Assembly (NCBI GenBank): GCA_945874735.1
Contig: CAMCHI010000013.1
Span: forward strand, 1-36,810
Length of the DNA stretch: 36,810 nt
Source of the DNA: an uncultured Arcanobacterium sp.
Lineage (GTDB): Bacteria; Actinomycetota; Actinomycetes; Actinomycetales; Actinomycetaceae
Direction of reading: 5' to 3'
Shown here one piece after another: positions 8,197-16,884 of the stretch. The notes under the pieces were generated by a model. That model was not told where the DNA came from. It made no database searches and saw nothing but the letters and a program-made list of their open reading frames with translations. The position numbers and the translations under genes were made by a program. Position 1 is the stretch's first letter; each line of letters begins with the position of its first letter.

Positions 8197-9612
8197 CTAA
8201 ACAGTTTCTCCCATCTTATGGATACGGATAGTGTTAGTCGAGCCCACCTTTCCAGGAGGCATTCCACAAATAATAACTACCCGATCCCCGTCTACTGCCA
8301 TGCCTTGCTCCCGCAATACGTGATCCACTTGATCTACCATATCGTCGGTATGCATTACCTCAGGCACAATCAAAGACTGCACACCCCAAGTGAGTGCCAT
8401 TTGCTGACGTACATCTTCAGAAGGAGTAAAAACAATCAACGGGATACGGGCACGTAAACGCGACATACGTCGAGCCGTCTGCCCAGAAGAAGTAAATACC
8501 GCTAAATATTTAACCCCAAGCGCTTCCCCGATATCCATAGCTGCCCGCGTAATTACTCCATTGCGCGTACGATGCAAATTGCCTACCCGCGGAATAGACT
8601 CCAAACCATTTTCTTCATTAAATTCAATAATAGAAGCCATGGTTTCTACACACTTCACTGGATACTTACCCACGGAAGTTTCCCCAGAAAGCATTACCGC
8701 ATCTGCGCCGTCCAAAATCGCATTAGCACAATCCGATGTTTCAGCACGAGTAGGAGTAGGAGAATTAATCATCGACTCTAACACTTGAGTAGCCACAATT
8801 ACTGGCTTAGCATGACGGCGAGCAATCATAATAGCGCGCTTTTGCACCATTGGCACTTGCTCCAAAGGAAGCTCTACACCCAAATCACCGCGTGCCACCA
8901 TAAAACCATCGAAAGCCTGCGCAATATCATCTAACACATCTACTGCTTGTGGCTTCTCAATCTTGGCGATTACCGGCACTCGCCGACCTACCATATCCAT
9001 AATGGCGTGTACGTCTTTTACATCTTCTGCAGAACGCACAAACGACAATGCTACAATATCGCAACCAAACTCTAGACCCCACTCCAGATCGACCTTATCT
9101 TTCTCAGAAAGAGCAGGCACAGACACTGCCACTCCGGGAAGATTTACGCCTTTAGAATCAGATACTGGGCCACCTACTACACATTCCGTAGTAACAGTAG
9201 TGTCAGTTACAGAAACTACCCGCACCTGCACTTTTCCGTCGTCAATCAAAATAATATCGCCTGGGCTGCAATCCCCCGGTAAACCTTTATGCGTGGTAGA
9301 TACGATATTTTTATCCCCTGGCACATCATCAATTGTGATTGAGAAAATATCACCAGGTTTGAGCTCAATCGGGCCACCAGCAAATTTACCTAACCTAATC
9401 TTAGGACCTTGCAAATCAACTAAAATAGCAACTGGAGTGTTCAACTCCGCTGCCGCTTCTCGCACCCACTTGATTCTTTCTTCATGCTCTGCATGAGAAC
9501 CATGAGAAGCATTAATACGAGCCACATTCATGCCCGCTTTTACTAATTCCACAATCCGCTCTTTAGAAGCAACGGCAGGCCCTAAAGTACATACAATTTT
9601 AGCTCTCCGCAT
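8197..9612 (-). CDS. pyk: Pyruvate kinase
   Basis: Glycolytic enzyme converting phosphoenolpyruvate and ADP to pyruvate and ATP. The product (471 residues from the chosen start) carries the N-terminal RRAKIVCTLGPA signature, the SH(G)SHxEH substrate region, the metal-binding core with the active-site lysine in VIAKIEKPQAV, the MVARGDLGVE segment and the C-terminal allosteric domain. The ATG at 9610-9612 is preferred because AGGATAAG lies 8 nt upstream and the protein then starts MRRAKIVCTLG as the family does; an upstream in-frame TTG would add seven residues without a better site. It follows lgt on the same strand after 76 nt and ends in a strong terminator. Confidence 0.96.
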   Translation of the reverse strand: MRRAKIVCTLGPAVASKERIVELVKAGMNVARINASHGSHAEHEERIKWVREAAAELNTPVAILVDLQGPKIRLGKFAGGPIELKPGDIFSITIDDVPGDKNIVSTTHKGLPGDCSPGDIILIDDGKVQVRVVSVTDTTVTTECVVGGPVSDSKGVNLPGVAVSVPALSEKDKVDLEWGLEFGCDIVALSFVRSAEDVKDVHAIMDMVGRRVPVIAKIEKPQAVDVLDDIAQAFDGFMVARGDLGVELPLEQVPMVQKRAIMIARRHAKPVIVATQVLESMINSPTPTRAETSDCANAILDGADAVMLSGETSVGKYPVKCVETMASIIEFNEENGLESIPRVGNLHRTRNGVITRAAMDIGEALGVKYLAVFTSSGQTARRMSRLRARIPLIVFTPSEDVRQQMALTWGVQSLIVPEVMHTDDMVDQVDHVLREQGMAVDGDRVVIICGMPPGKVGSTNTIRIHKMGETV

Positions 9613-9688
9613 ACTACTTATCCTATCTAACAAATGGTAAATAACGCTAACTTACGCACCACTTTTATTCAATCTTACAACTATTAAT

Positions 9689-10747
9689 TTAAGATTCAGA
9701 GCCTGCAATATCTGACTTAGATTCATTGCGTTCTGGAGTTGGCGATAAAAATACCGTTTCCGCTTTAGCTTCATCTTCTCTGTTGCCAACCACTTCAGCC
9801 GTATCAACAGCATCTGCCACCTGAGCAGTTTCTTTAGTATCTACACTTTCTTTAACAGCAACGGCTTCGTCTAGGACAGCAACTTCCCCATAGAATTGCT
9901 GAAACTTCTGCTCCCCACCAGGTAAAAATATTTCCCGTTGCTCCGGATGTTCCGCTAAATAACGCGAATATCTTTGCAAAGCAAAACCAGCACCAAGGAA
10001 AATAAATAATGCCGCCCAAGAATTAGTGCGCAGTCCTAAAAACTCTAAAGAAGTATCTATCCGGATCATTTCAATCCAAAAGCGTCCAAAACTGTAAAGC
10101 AAAAGATAAACCAGCGCAACCTGCCCACCGCCCAGCTTCCACTTGCGTGCAATGCGCAGCAAAATCCAAAAAGCAGTTAAATTCCATAGGATCTCATATA
10201 AGAAAGTAGGGTGGAAAGTAGTGCCCACTACATAACCAGGAGCTAAATGTTCAGCATCAATTTCCAAAGCCCAAGGCAAATCAGCAGGTAAGCCATATAA
10301 TTCTTGATTAAAATAATTACCTAACCGTCCAATAGCTTGCGCGATAAGTAAACCAGGGGCTATAGCATCAGCCATAGGACCAAAACGTAAACCACGCCGA
10401 CGCAAAGCTAAGAAAATACCTAAAGCACCCCCAGAAATAGCACCCAGAATCCCAATGCCACCTTCCCAAATCTTAAAAATCTGCATTGGATTAGCATCTG
10501 CACCAAAATAAATATGGGCAGTAGTAAGCACATGATAGATACGCGCTCCCACAATCCCAAATAACACTGCCCAAACTAACACATCAAAAACCACTTCTTT
10601 GTGTCCACCCATTTTCTGATAACGACGATCAGCAATATAAGCAGCCACAAAAATGCCAATGATAATTAATAACGCATATGCACGAATCGGCAAAAACCCG
10701 ATATACCATATGTTTTGTGAAGGTGAAGGAATGGAAGTAAGCAACAT
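9689..10747 (-). CDS. lgt: Prolipoprotein diacylglyceryl transferase
   Basis: Membrane enzyme that transfers diacylglycerol to the lipobox cysteine of prelipoproteins. The 352-residue protein is polytopic (about seven hydrophobic segments in residues 15-270) and contains the Lgt signature GRLGNYFNQELYG at about 140-152, with Arg141, Asn144 and Glu149 at the functionally important positions. The His103 region of E. coli Lgt is replaced by GIGILGAISGG, a form common in actinobacteria. Residues from about 275 form an acidic cytosolic tail, typical of the phylum. The ATG at 10745-10747 has AGGGG 4-5 nt upstream. It lies between the pupylation locus and pyk on the same strand. Confidence 0.95.
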   Translation of the reverse strand: MLLTSIPSPSQNIWYIGFLPIRAYALLIIIGIFVAAYIADRRYQKMGGHKEVVFDVLVWAVLFGIVGARIYHVLTTAHIYFGADANPMQIFKIWEGGIGILGAISGGALGIFLALRRRGLRFGPMADAIAPGLLIAQAIGRLGNYFNQELYGLPADLPWALEIDAEHLAPGYVVGTTFHPTFLYEILWNLTAFWILLRIARKWKLGGGQVALVYLLLYSFGRFWIEMIRIDTSLEFLGLRTNSWAALFIFLGAGFALQRYSRYLAEHPEQREIFLPGGEQKFQQFYGEVAVLDEAVAVKESVDTKETAQVADAVDTAEVVGNREDEAKAETVFLSPTPERNESKSDIAGSES

Positions 10748-10853
10748 AATTCCCCTAGTTTCTCTGTTCTTTACCTTACTTTACCAGTAACTATCTAACT
10801 AACTGTAAAGCACGTGCTTTTCTAAAAATCTATAGGCTCTGCGCATTAGAACT

Positions 10854-11729
10854 TTAAGAAGCAATCCGCAAAATATCAATTATCATCACTAAATCTTGCC
10901 CTTGAGCTTGTGCTCCTGGAATAGCAATCATTAACTTTGTGCCCTCAGTTTTATCTAAAACTGTTTGTTGCAATCCCGCAAACACTTCTGAAATCACAAT
11001 TTTTGCTGGACGAGTATTTTCCCAAGTATTTTCTAATACCACACCTTTGGTATCGGCAATTAAATAATTGGCGTAAATAGTGTCTTCCAAAGTAACCAGT
11101 TTTCCACTCCCCGTAGTCATTTCCCAATGGGTTAGCGTATCTAACGGGGTAACATCTTGGGAGAGCACTGGTACCTGCTCCTGATTAAAACTAAAAGACG
11201 GGAAACCGTTTTGAGTAAGCGGAGTTTGGCTAGTAGCAGTAATTGTAGTGGGCAATATATCTACCACTGTAATTTCTGTATTTCCTTTCGCGTCAGGAAT
11301 ATTCACTACCGCAATACGCGAACCTTGCTTTACCCCATTTAAAGCATCATGTAGTTGCCCAGGCGGAATATCTTGTAAATTTCCCCCAAAAATTACTTCA
11401 TTACTCGTTACTAGCCCTGTAGCAGGATGATAGCGGAAAGCCTCTCCCTTATAGAGCAACTGGGTGTTTTCCGTAATTTTTTCTCCCTTGCCAGCTATAA
11501 GTTCCTTTACTTGCACATCACTAGCTTTTACCCCACCTGATACCGTCAAAGCTAAAGGTGCCCCAAAGTCACCAGCTACCGCGAAATTAAACGGGCCGTA
11601 ATCTACGTTTTTGCACGCTTGCCCCCAAATACTCAAACCCAACGATAAAGCAAATACCAATAAACAAAAAAGCAAAGCTAGACTCAAAGAAATTCGCGGC
11701 ATTAAAAGTTTCTTAGGCACTTGATTCAT
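10854..11729 (-). CDS. Membrane-anchored FKBP-like protein coupled to pafA
   Basis: A 291-residue protein with a basic N-terminus, one hydrophobic segment (about residues 13-37) that looks like a signal anchor, then an extracytoplasmic part with two FKBP-like modules (about 70-165 and 200-290). FKBPs are prolyl isomerases, but the second module has VLENTW where active FKBPs have VFDSS and VFAGL where the active-site Trp segment VIKGW would be, so catalysis is doubtful. The ATG at 11727-11729 overlaps the pafA stop (TGATG); this start is preferred over an in-frame GTG at 11747 that lies inside pafA and is not needed. FKBP-type genes next to pafA are common in actinobacteria, suggesting a linked but undefined role. 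Confidence 0.75.
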   Translation of the reverse strand: MNQVPKKLLMPRISLSLALLFCLLVFALSLGLSIWGQACKNVDYGPFNFAVAGDFGAPLALTVSGGVKASDVQVKELIAGKGEKITENTQLLYKGEAFRYHPATGLVTSNEVIFGGNLQDIPPGQLHDALNGVKQGSRIAVVNIPDAKGNTEITVVDILPTTITATSQTPLTQNGFPSFSFNQEQVPVLSQDVTPLDTLTHWEMTTGSGKLVTLEDTIYANYLIADTKGVVLENTWENTRPAKIVISEVFAGLQQTVLDKTEGTKLMIAIPGAQAQGQDLVMIIDILRIAS

Positions 11730-13111
11730 CAACTTTCCAACTCCCACATTAAGGCTTCCACCTTTTCATCTACCACCGCAAATGGATCTTTTAAGTTCAC
11801 GCTTTGTATGCCTGTTCCCGTAAATAAGCCTACACTAGCCCAGTCCACTTCATAATCCCGTCTAGCATCTAAAGCTGCCGCAATAAAATCTCCCCGCACT
11901 TTAGCGCGCGTAGTTTGCGGAGGTAAAGTGGTAGCAGAAGCTATCTGTGTTGGAGTAACTAAAGTACGCAAACCACCTTGCTGTTCTAAACTGGTACGCA
12001 AACCAGCATTAGTAATATCATGCCAAGCTAAATCAAGCCGTGCCATACGCACATCTGCTAAAGAAACTCCTAATTTTTCTTGATAATGCTGTAATAATTT
12101 TAATTTCGCCACCCAGTCGATCTCACACTCAATACTACTGGTATCTCCCGCGCGTAAAGCAAGCAAAGCCTTTTCCCACAATTGGAATACGTAGGTTTGC
12201 AACGGATCTAACTCATCTAACCAAGCTTGAGTTTGATAAAAACTCAAAACCTGCTCAAACACGTACTCTTGCAGGTCTAATGCAGTAATAGTGCTTCCGT
12301 CTACACACTCTAAAACTGCTTTACCACTTAAATCTAAAGAAGTTTGCCGGATAGCCCGCATCGGTTCTAGCAGCTGATATTTTTTAAGCCTTTTCCCGCT
12401 TTCGATATAATCCAAAACAGCTCGGGTCATGCCAATCTTCAAAGCCGTAGTAGCATCACAAATATTAGAATCTCCCACGATCACGTGCATTCGCCTATAT
12501 AGCTCCATATCACCATGCGGTTCATCGCGCGTATTTATCATAGGACGGGCATTAGTAGAAGCAGTGGACACTGCCTCATACATTTGACTAGCACGTTGAG
12601 AAAGCTCAAAATGTGCTTTCCCATCTTGACGGCACAAATATCCTGCTCCCACCAAAATTTGGCGCGTCACCAAAAACGGAATCATTTCCTCCAAGCGCGT
12701 AGCATAATCACGTCTTCTACGCACTAAATAATTTTCATGACTCCCATATGAATTGCCTTGTGCATCATGATTATTTTTAAATAGATGAATCTTGCCTGCC
12801 ACTTCTTGTGCTGCTAAAGCATGATTAGCAGTAGCGGCCATTTGAGCATACAACACATCACCGGCACGATCATTAGCCAGTAATTCGCCTAAAGTAGAAC
12901 ACTCCGCAGTAGCATATTCAGGGTGAGCACCAATATCTAGATATAGCCGCGCTCCATTAGTGAGAAAAGAGTTAGTAGAACCACTGCGCGCACTCAACGG
13001 GGCAAACAAAAGCGCTGCTGCTTCTTCTGCCCCCATTAAGGAACTCTCCCCTGTTAAAGCAGCACACGTAATCCCGTATTCTGTTTCAATCCCAAAAACT
13101 CGTGCTAACAC
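11729..13111 (-). CDS. pafA: Pup-protein ligase PafA
   Basis: Attaches the C-terminal glutamate of Pup to substrate lysines using ATP. The 460-residue protein begins with the GIETEYGI motif of the Dop/PafA carboxylate-amine ligase fold; the catalytic Asp lies in ARLYLDIGAHPEYATAE (Asp59), and the ATP/Mg loops HLFKNNHDAQGNSYGSHENYL and NTRDEPH are present. It lacks the long Dop-loop insertion seen in its neighbour, which separates the ligase from the deamidase. The start is a GTG at 13109-13111, 6 nt after the pup stop. In proteasome-bearing actinobacteria prcB and prcA lie in this position; here nothing does. Its stop overlaps the FKBP-like gene. Confidence 0.95.
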   Translation of the reverse strand: MLARVFGIETEYGITCAALTGESSLMGAEEAAALLFAPLSARSGSTNSFLTNGARLYLDIGAHPEYATAECSTLGELLANDRAGDVLYAQMAATANHALAAQEVAGKIHLFKNNHDAQGNSYGSHENYLVRRRRDYATRLEEMIPFLVTRQILVGAGYLCRQDGKAHFELSQRASQMYEAVSTASTNARPMINTRDEPHGDMELYRRMHVIVGDSNICDATTALKIGMTRAVLDYIESGKRLKKYQLLEPMRAIRQTSLDLSGKAVLECVDGSTITALDLQEYVFEQVLSFYQTQAWLDELDPLQTYVFQLWEKALLALRAGDTSSIECEIDWVAKLKLLQHYQEKLGVSLADVRMARLDLAWHDITNAGLRTSLEQQGGLRTLVTPTQIASATTLPPQTTRAKVRGDFIAAALDARRDYEVDWASVGLFTGTGIQSVNLKDPFAVVDEKVEALMWELES

Positions 13112-13117
13112 TTAAGC

Positions 13118-13312
13118 TCACTGCCCGCCTTTTTGTACAAAACCTTGCACAAATGCGCTCGCGTTTGTTTCTAATAATTCTTCGATATTATCCAGCAAGG
13201 CATCTACATTAAAATCATTAACTGCTTTTACTTCTGGTAGTTGAAATGTAAAATCGCTTTCGGTTTCGGTTTCTTTTTTACCACCAGTTTGCGGAAAAAT
13301 TTGCTCCTGCAT
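13118..13312 (-). CDS. pup: Prokaryotic ubiquitin-like protein Pup
   Basis: A 64-residue, mostly disordered protein tag. The C-terminal half has the helix-forming segment VDALLDNIEELLETNASAFVQ that binds the ARC coiled coil and PafA, and the protein ends KGGQ. The terminal Gln means Dop must deamidate it to Glu before ligation, as in mycobacteria. The N-terminal part is charged (KKETETESD). The ATG at 13310-13312 has a purine-rich site (GGGAGATAAGTGAG) upstream. The 141-nt gap to dop contains no gene or recognisable remnant of one; the gap to pafA is only 6 nt. Confidence 0.96.
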   Translation of the reverse strand: MQEQIFPQTGGKKETETESDFTFQLPEVKAVNDFNVDALLDNIEELLETNASAFVQGFVQKGGQ

Positions 13313-13453
13313 TACTCACTTATCTCCCATCCAAAAACCTTATCTATCACCATCATAGCTTGCTGCCCCTAAAACATACCCACATGGGTCAAAACCACTA
13401 ATTCTATTCCTAAGCTACCCCGGCACATTCTATTGACTCAGCGCCCTATTTAA

Positions 13454-15088
13454 CTAATGTTTAGTAGTTAAATCCTGATACTTTTCCAAAAATTGCGCCA
13501 AATCGCTACTGCTTTCTAGCATATCCGCTAAAGTATCCTGTTCGGCTTTAGTCGGATCTGGCAGATCCAGATATTGCCAAGTAGCATCCCTACCTGCGGC
13601 TACCGTAATACCTCGCCAGCTAGTAGCCACTACTTGTGCCGCAAACTTTTGCATCAAACCTCCCCGCAAATAAGCTCGCGTAGTAGTAGGCGCGTTTAAC
13701 ACTGCTGCTTGGGCTTGTGCATCTGAAACTAACTGCGTCACCTGCCCTAACTGCACTAGCTTTTGCACGATAGAATACTGTGGGCGCAAATCATGCCACT
13801 GCAAATCTAAGGCACGCAACGCATCACTATCCCAACTAGCTCTACCACCTTTTAAATTGCCAACACGTTTCTGCAAACCTTGCATCATCAAATACTTAGC
13901 TACCCATTCCACTTTCGTGGCAACCTTAGTAATATCAGTAGCTAAATCATCAATAGTTGCGCGCCACAGCTGCATAAACTGCCAAATATCAGCATCATGC
14001 ACACCAGCTTTTTCTAAAGCCTGAGCCACCACAGCATGATAAACCTCTTGTATATTTAGAGCCGTCATTGTAGTATCGTCATGCATTTCTACTGCTACTT
14101 GTAAAGTAGGATCGTGGGAAATTTCCCAAGTAGCCGGCACTGGCTCATAAAGCATTAAACTTTCCAGCTCTAAAGGAATTTCTGGTTGCTCTAAAAGCCA
14201 CAGCACCAAATTAGTAGTGCCAATTTTCAACAAATTAGACACATCAAACTGGTTTGCATCTCCCCCAATCACGTGTAAACGACGAAAATTCTGTGCTACA
14301 GCGTGTGGTTCGTCCCGTGTATTTATGATAGGACGGTTAAAAGTAGTTTCTAAACCTACTTCGTTTTCCACGTAATCAGCGCGTTGCGAAATCTGAAAAC
14401 CGCTCTGCTGGGATTTTTGCCCTAAACCTACCCGACCTGCTCCGCACAACACCTGTCGGCTTACAAAAAACGGCGTCAAATAACGCACAATATCAGTAAA
14501 ATCTACTTTTCTAGACACTAAATAATTTTCGTGCGTACCATAAGCTGCACCTTTGCCGTCCACGTTATTCTTATACAGCACGTAATTTTTGCCCGTATTT
14601 TGTAAAAGCTGCATGGCTTGTCTAGCAATTAATTCTCCTGCCCGATCCCACACAATAGCTTCATAAGGATTAGCTACTTCCGGCGCAGAATACTCAGGGT
14701 GGGCATGATCCACATAAAATCTCCCCCCGTTCAATAATACGGTATTTAAGCGCTGAGAATTATACGCATAACTAGGCGCTTGAGCTGGTAAAGCATGTAG
14801 TGTAGGCAAAGTGTCAAATAAAACTGCTTCAGACTGGGAGAACGCTAGAGCATCAGTTAGCTGCGAAGCGTGCGCCCCTTGGCGAGCTAAACGATACCCC
14901 CGCGCATCATTTAAGGGGTCTTCACTCCGATAATCCCACCAAATAGTTTTATTACTAGGCACCCCATCTCCATGCTTCCGATAAATCTGCACAATTTCCT
15001 CACATAATTGCGCAGGGTCAGCCTGCATATTATCTGCATCAATAATGCCAAACTCGGTTTCTAGCCCAATAACTCGCTGCCATACCAT
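13454..15088 (-). CDS. dop: Pup deamidase/depupylase Dop
   Basis: Converts the C-terminal Gln of Pup to Glu and removes Pup from tagged proteins. The 544-residue protein shares the ligase fold with PafA (GLETEFGI at the start, HPEYSAPE with Asp127 as the likely nucleophile in GGRFYVDHAHPEYS, KNNVDGKGAAYGTHENYL, NTRDEPH). It has the Dop-specific insertion after WWDYRSEDPLNDARG (about residues 60-120), absent from PafA. The ATG at 15086-15088 directly abuts the arc stop codon, so the two are co-translated. Order arc-dop-pup-pafA is the standard actinobacterial one minus prcBA. Confidence 0.95.
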   Translation of the reverse strand: MVWQRVIGLETEFGIIDADNMQADPAQLCEEIVQIYRKHGDGVPSNKTIWWDYRSEDPLNDARGYRLARQGAHASQLTDALAFSQSEAVLFDTLPTLHALPAQAPSYAYNSQRLNTVLLNGGRFYVDHAHPEYSAPEVANPYEAIVWDRAGELIARQAMQLLQNTGKNYVLYKNNVDGKGAAYGTHENYLVSRKVDFTDIVRYLTPFFVSRQVLCGAGRVGLGQKSQQSGFQISQRADYVENEVGLETTFNRPIINTRDEPHAVAQNFRRLHVIGGDANQFDVSNLLKIGTTNLVLWLLEQPEIPLELESLMLYEPVPATWEISHDPTLQVAVEMHDDTTMTALNIQEVYHAVVAQALEKAGVHDADIWQFMQLWRATIDDLATDITKVATKVEWVAKYLMMQGLQKRVGNLKGGRASWDSDALRALDLQWHDLRPQYSIVQKLVQLGQVTQLVSDAQAQAAVLNAPTTTRAYLRGGLMQKFAAQVVATSWRGITVAAGRDATWQYLDLPDPTKAEQDTLADMLESSSDLAQFLEKYQDLTTKH

Positions 15089-16702
15089 CTAAACATTTTC
15101 ACTTTCCGCGTCAAATAACCAAGTCGCATTTTTAATTTCACGATGACGACCTTTGCCGTTAATACGCGCCCATTCTTTAACATTATGCACTTGACTCAAA
15201 TCTTCATTTTGCGCCAATTCTAAACGCATAGCAGCCAGTAAATGCTCCATGCTAATTCCTTTGATGCCAGTGGCTAAGTAATCTTTAATAGCGAGTTTTT
15301 TCGCTCTATCTACCATACCCGCCAGCAAAGCTCCCGATATTAAGTCGCATACATATAAAAATTCTTGCGTTCCATCTACATATTCCAATAAAGCAAACTG
15401 ATTAGCAGGCGTTTTAGCAAATAATGTAGACACTAACTGAGCAGCCATTGCCTCTACTGCTTTCGTAGCAGTACCATATTGCGCTAACTCTTGTGAATGG
15501 ATCGGTAGATCTGCGCATAGATACTTTAAAAGAATCTCTTTTGCACCATGGGCGTCTGGACGCGAAATAGCAATTTTTACATCCAACCGTCCAGGACGCA
15601 CAATAGCAGGGTCTATCATATCTTCTCTATTGGACGCCCCGATCACGATCACATTCTCTAAGGCTTCTACCCCATCAATTTCTGCCAATAACTGTGGCAC
15701 TACTGTGGTTTCCACATCTGAGGAAATCCCTGAACCGCGAGTGCGAAATAGTGCTTCCATTTCGTCAAAGAAAATCACTACTGGCATACCTTTACTTGCC
15801 CGATCGCGAGCTCTGGCAAAAATTTCCCGAATCTGTCGTTCGGTTTCTCCCACATACTTATCTAGTAATTGCGGGCCTTTGATATTTAAGAAATATGTGC
15901 CCACATTGTCAGAGTTAATACTTAAATCTTGAGCTGTTTTTTGCCGCATTTTTTCCGTTAAAGAAGTAGCAATAGCTTTGGCAATCAGGGTTTTACCACA
16001 ACCAGGAGGGCCATAAAGCAACAGCCCTTTGGGAGCTTTTAAGGCATGTTGCGCATATAATTCTGGTTGTAAAAACGGCAATTCAATTGCATCTTTAATT
16101 TCTTCGATTTGCGCACCTAGCCCCCCAATATCAGCAAAACTCACTTGCGGTGTTTCCACCAGCATTAAATGTTGCACATCAGGACGGTCAATAATTTCAT
16201 AAGCAAAACCAGCGCGTAAATCAGCTAATAATAAATCCCCTACTTTTACTTCTTGTTCCCGTAAACGCCCCGCTAAACGCAATACACGGGTATCATCACC
16301 ACTTAGCTTTACCAGCACGCGGTCTGCTCCTAAAAGCGTTTGCATTACCACTAATTCACCTACGCGCTCATAAGCTCCCACGCCTATCACCACTTGGTGC
16401 TCATTAAGTAATAGCTCTTGTCCTGGTTTTAATGTGCCTAACTCTATTAACGGGTCTACTTTTAGCGACATTTTGCGCCCAGACACATTTGCTACTACCG
16501 TCCGTTTCACATGATTTGCAGACAAGAAAATAGCAAAGCTACCAGGAGGAGTAGATAAAATTTCTAGCTGTTCAGAAAGTTCTTTAATAGTTTTTTGCGC
16601 TTCTTGTAGCCCCAGCGCCAGCCGGCCATTTTTTTCTTCTAAAGACGCCACTAGTTCCTGCAAAGCCCAAGTTTGTGCACTTAACTCTTGCTTATCAGTC
16701 AT
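15089..16702 (-). CDS. arc: AAA ATPase ARC/Mpa, without the proteasome-docking tail
   Basis: Hexameric unfoldase that recognises Pup. The 537-residue protein has an N-terminal coiled coil (about 10-52), two OB modules (about 55-110 and 112-170), then an AAA domain with Walker A GPPGCGKT (231-238), pore-loop KYVGE (282-286), Walker B VVIFFDE (308-314) and the NRED/RPGRLD sensor and arginine-finger region (358-374). The C-terminus reads LFDAESENV. Proteasome-coupled Mpa/ARC ends in a GQYL-type motif with a penultimate Tyr that docks into the 20S ring; that is missing here, matching the absence of prcBA. Start ATG has a strong GGGGAGGTAA site 6 nt upstream. Confidence 0.95.
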   Translation of the reverse strand: MTDKQELSAQTWALQELVASLEEKNGRLALGLQEAQKTIKELSEQLEILSTPPGSFAIFLSANHVKRTVVANVSGRKMSLKVDPLIELGTLKPGQELLLNEHQVVIGVGAYERVGELVVMQTLLGADRVLVKLSGDDTRVLRLAGRLREQEVKVGDLLLADLRAGFAYEIIDRPDVQHLMLVETPQVSFADIGGLGAQIEEIKDAIELPFLQPELYAQHALKAPKGLLLYGPPGCGKTLIAKAIATSLTEKMRQKTAQDLSINSDNVGTYFLNIKGPQLLDKYVGETERQIREIFARARDRASKGMPVVIFFDEMEALFRTRGSGISSDVETTVVPQLLAEIDGVEALENVIVIGASNREDMIDPAIVRPGRLDVKIAISRPDAHGAKEILLKYLCADLPIHSQELAQYGTATKAVEAMAAQLVSTLFAKTPANQFALLEYVDGTQEFLYVCDLISGALLAGMVDRAKKLAIKDYLATGIKGISMEHLLAAMRLELAQNEDLSQVHNVKEWARINGKGRHREIKNATWLFDAESENV

Positions 16703-16797
16703 CTTCTATTACCTCCCCGTTTTAGCAAGCCCGCCCTTTATTACTAGACGACTTCGATTTCATCTCAACTGTTTTAAGTGCCCTAACACATGGCTCT

Positions 16798-16825
16798 GAT
16801 ATACAAATCAACCAGTATCAAGCAA
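16798..16825 (-). promoter_or_regulatory. Possible promoter of the arc-dop-pup-pafA operon
   Basis: TTGCTT (16820-16825) and TATATC (16798-16803) on the minus strand are 16 nt apart, about 95 nt upstream of arc. Both are imperfect, so this is a candidate only. The gap from trmI (182 nt) is wide enough for a separate operon promoter. Confidence 0.3.
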
Positions 16826-16884
16826 ACTCAGCTATACCAGTAAGATATACCCGTCTTTAGCAAGTAACTTTTTACGCTATCTAC

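Noticed and set aside
8963-9496. A 177-codon frame on the plus strand inside pyk
   Set aside because: Exactly antisense to conserved pyruvate kinase motifs; long antisense frames arise from codon bias.
13313-13453. Possible lost prcBA remnant in the dop-pup gap
   Set aside because: No coding-like sequence or Ntn-hydrolase motif; and in relatives prcBA lie between pup and pafA, where here the gap is 6 nt.
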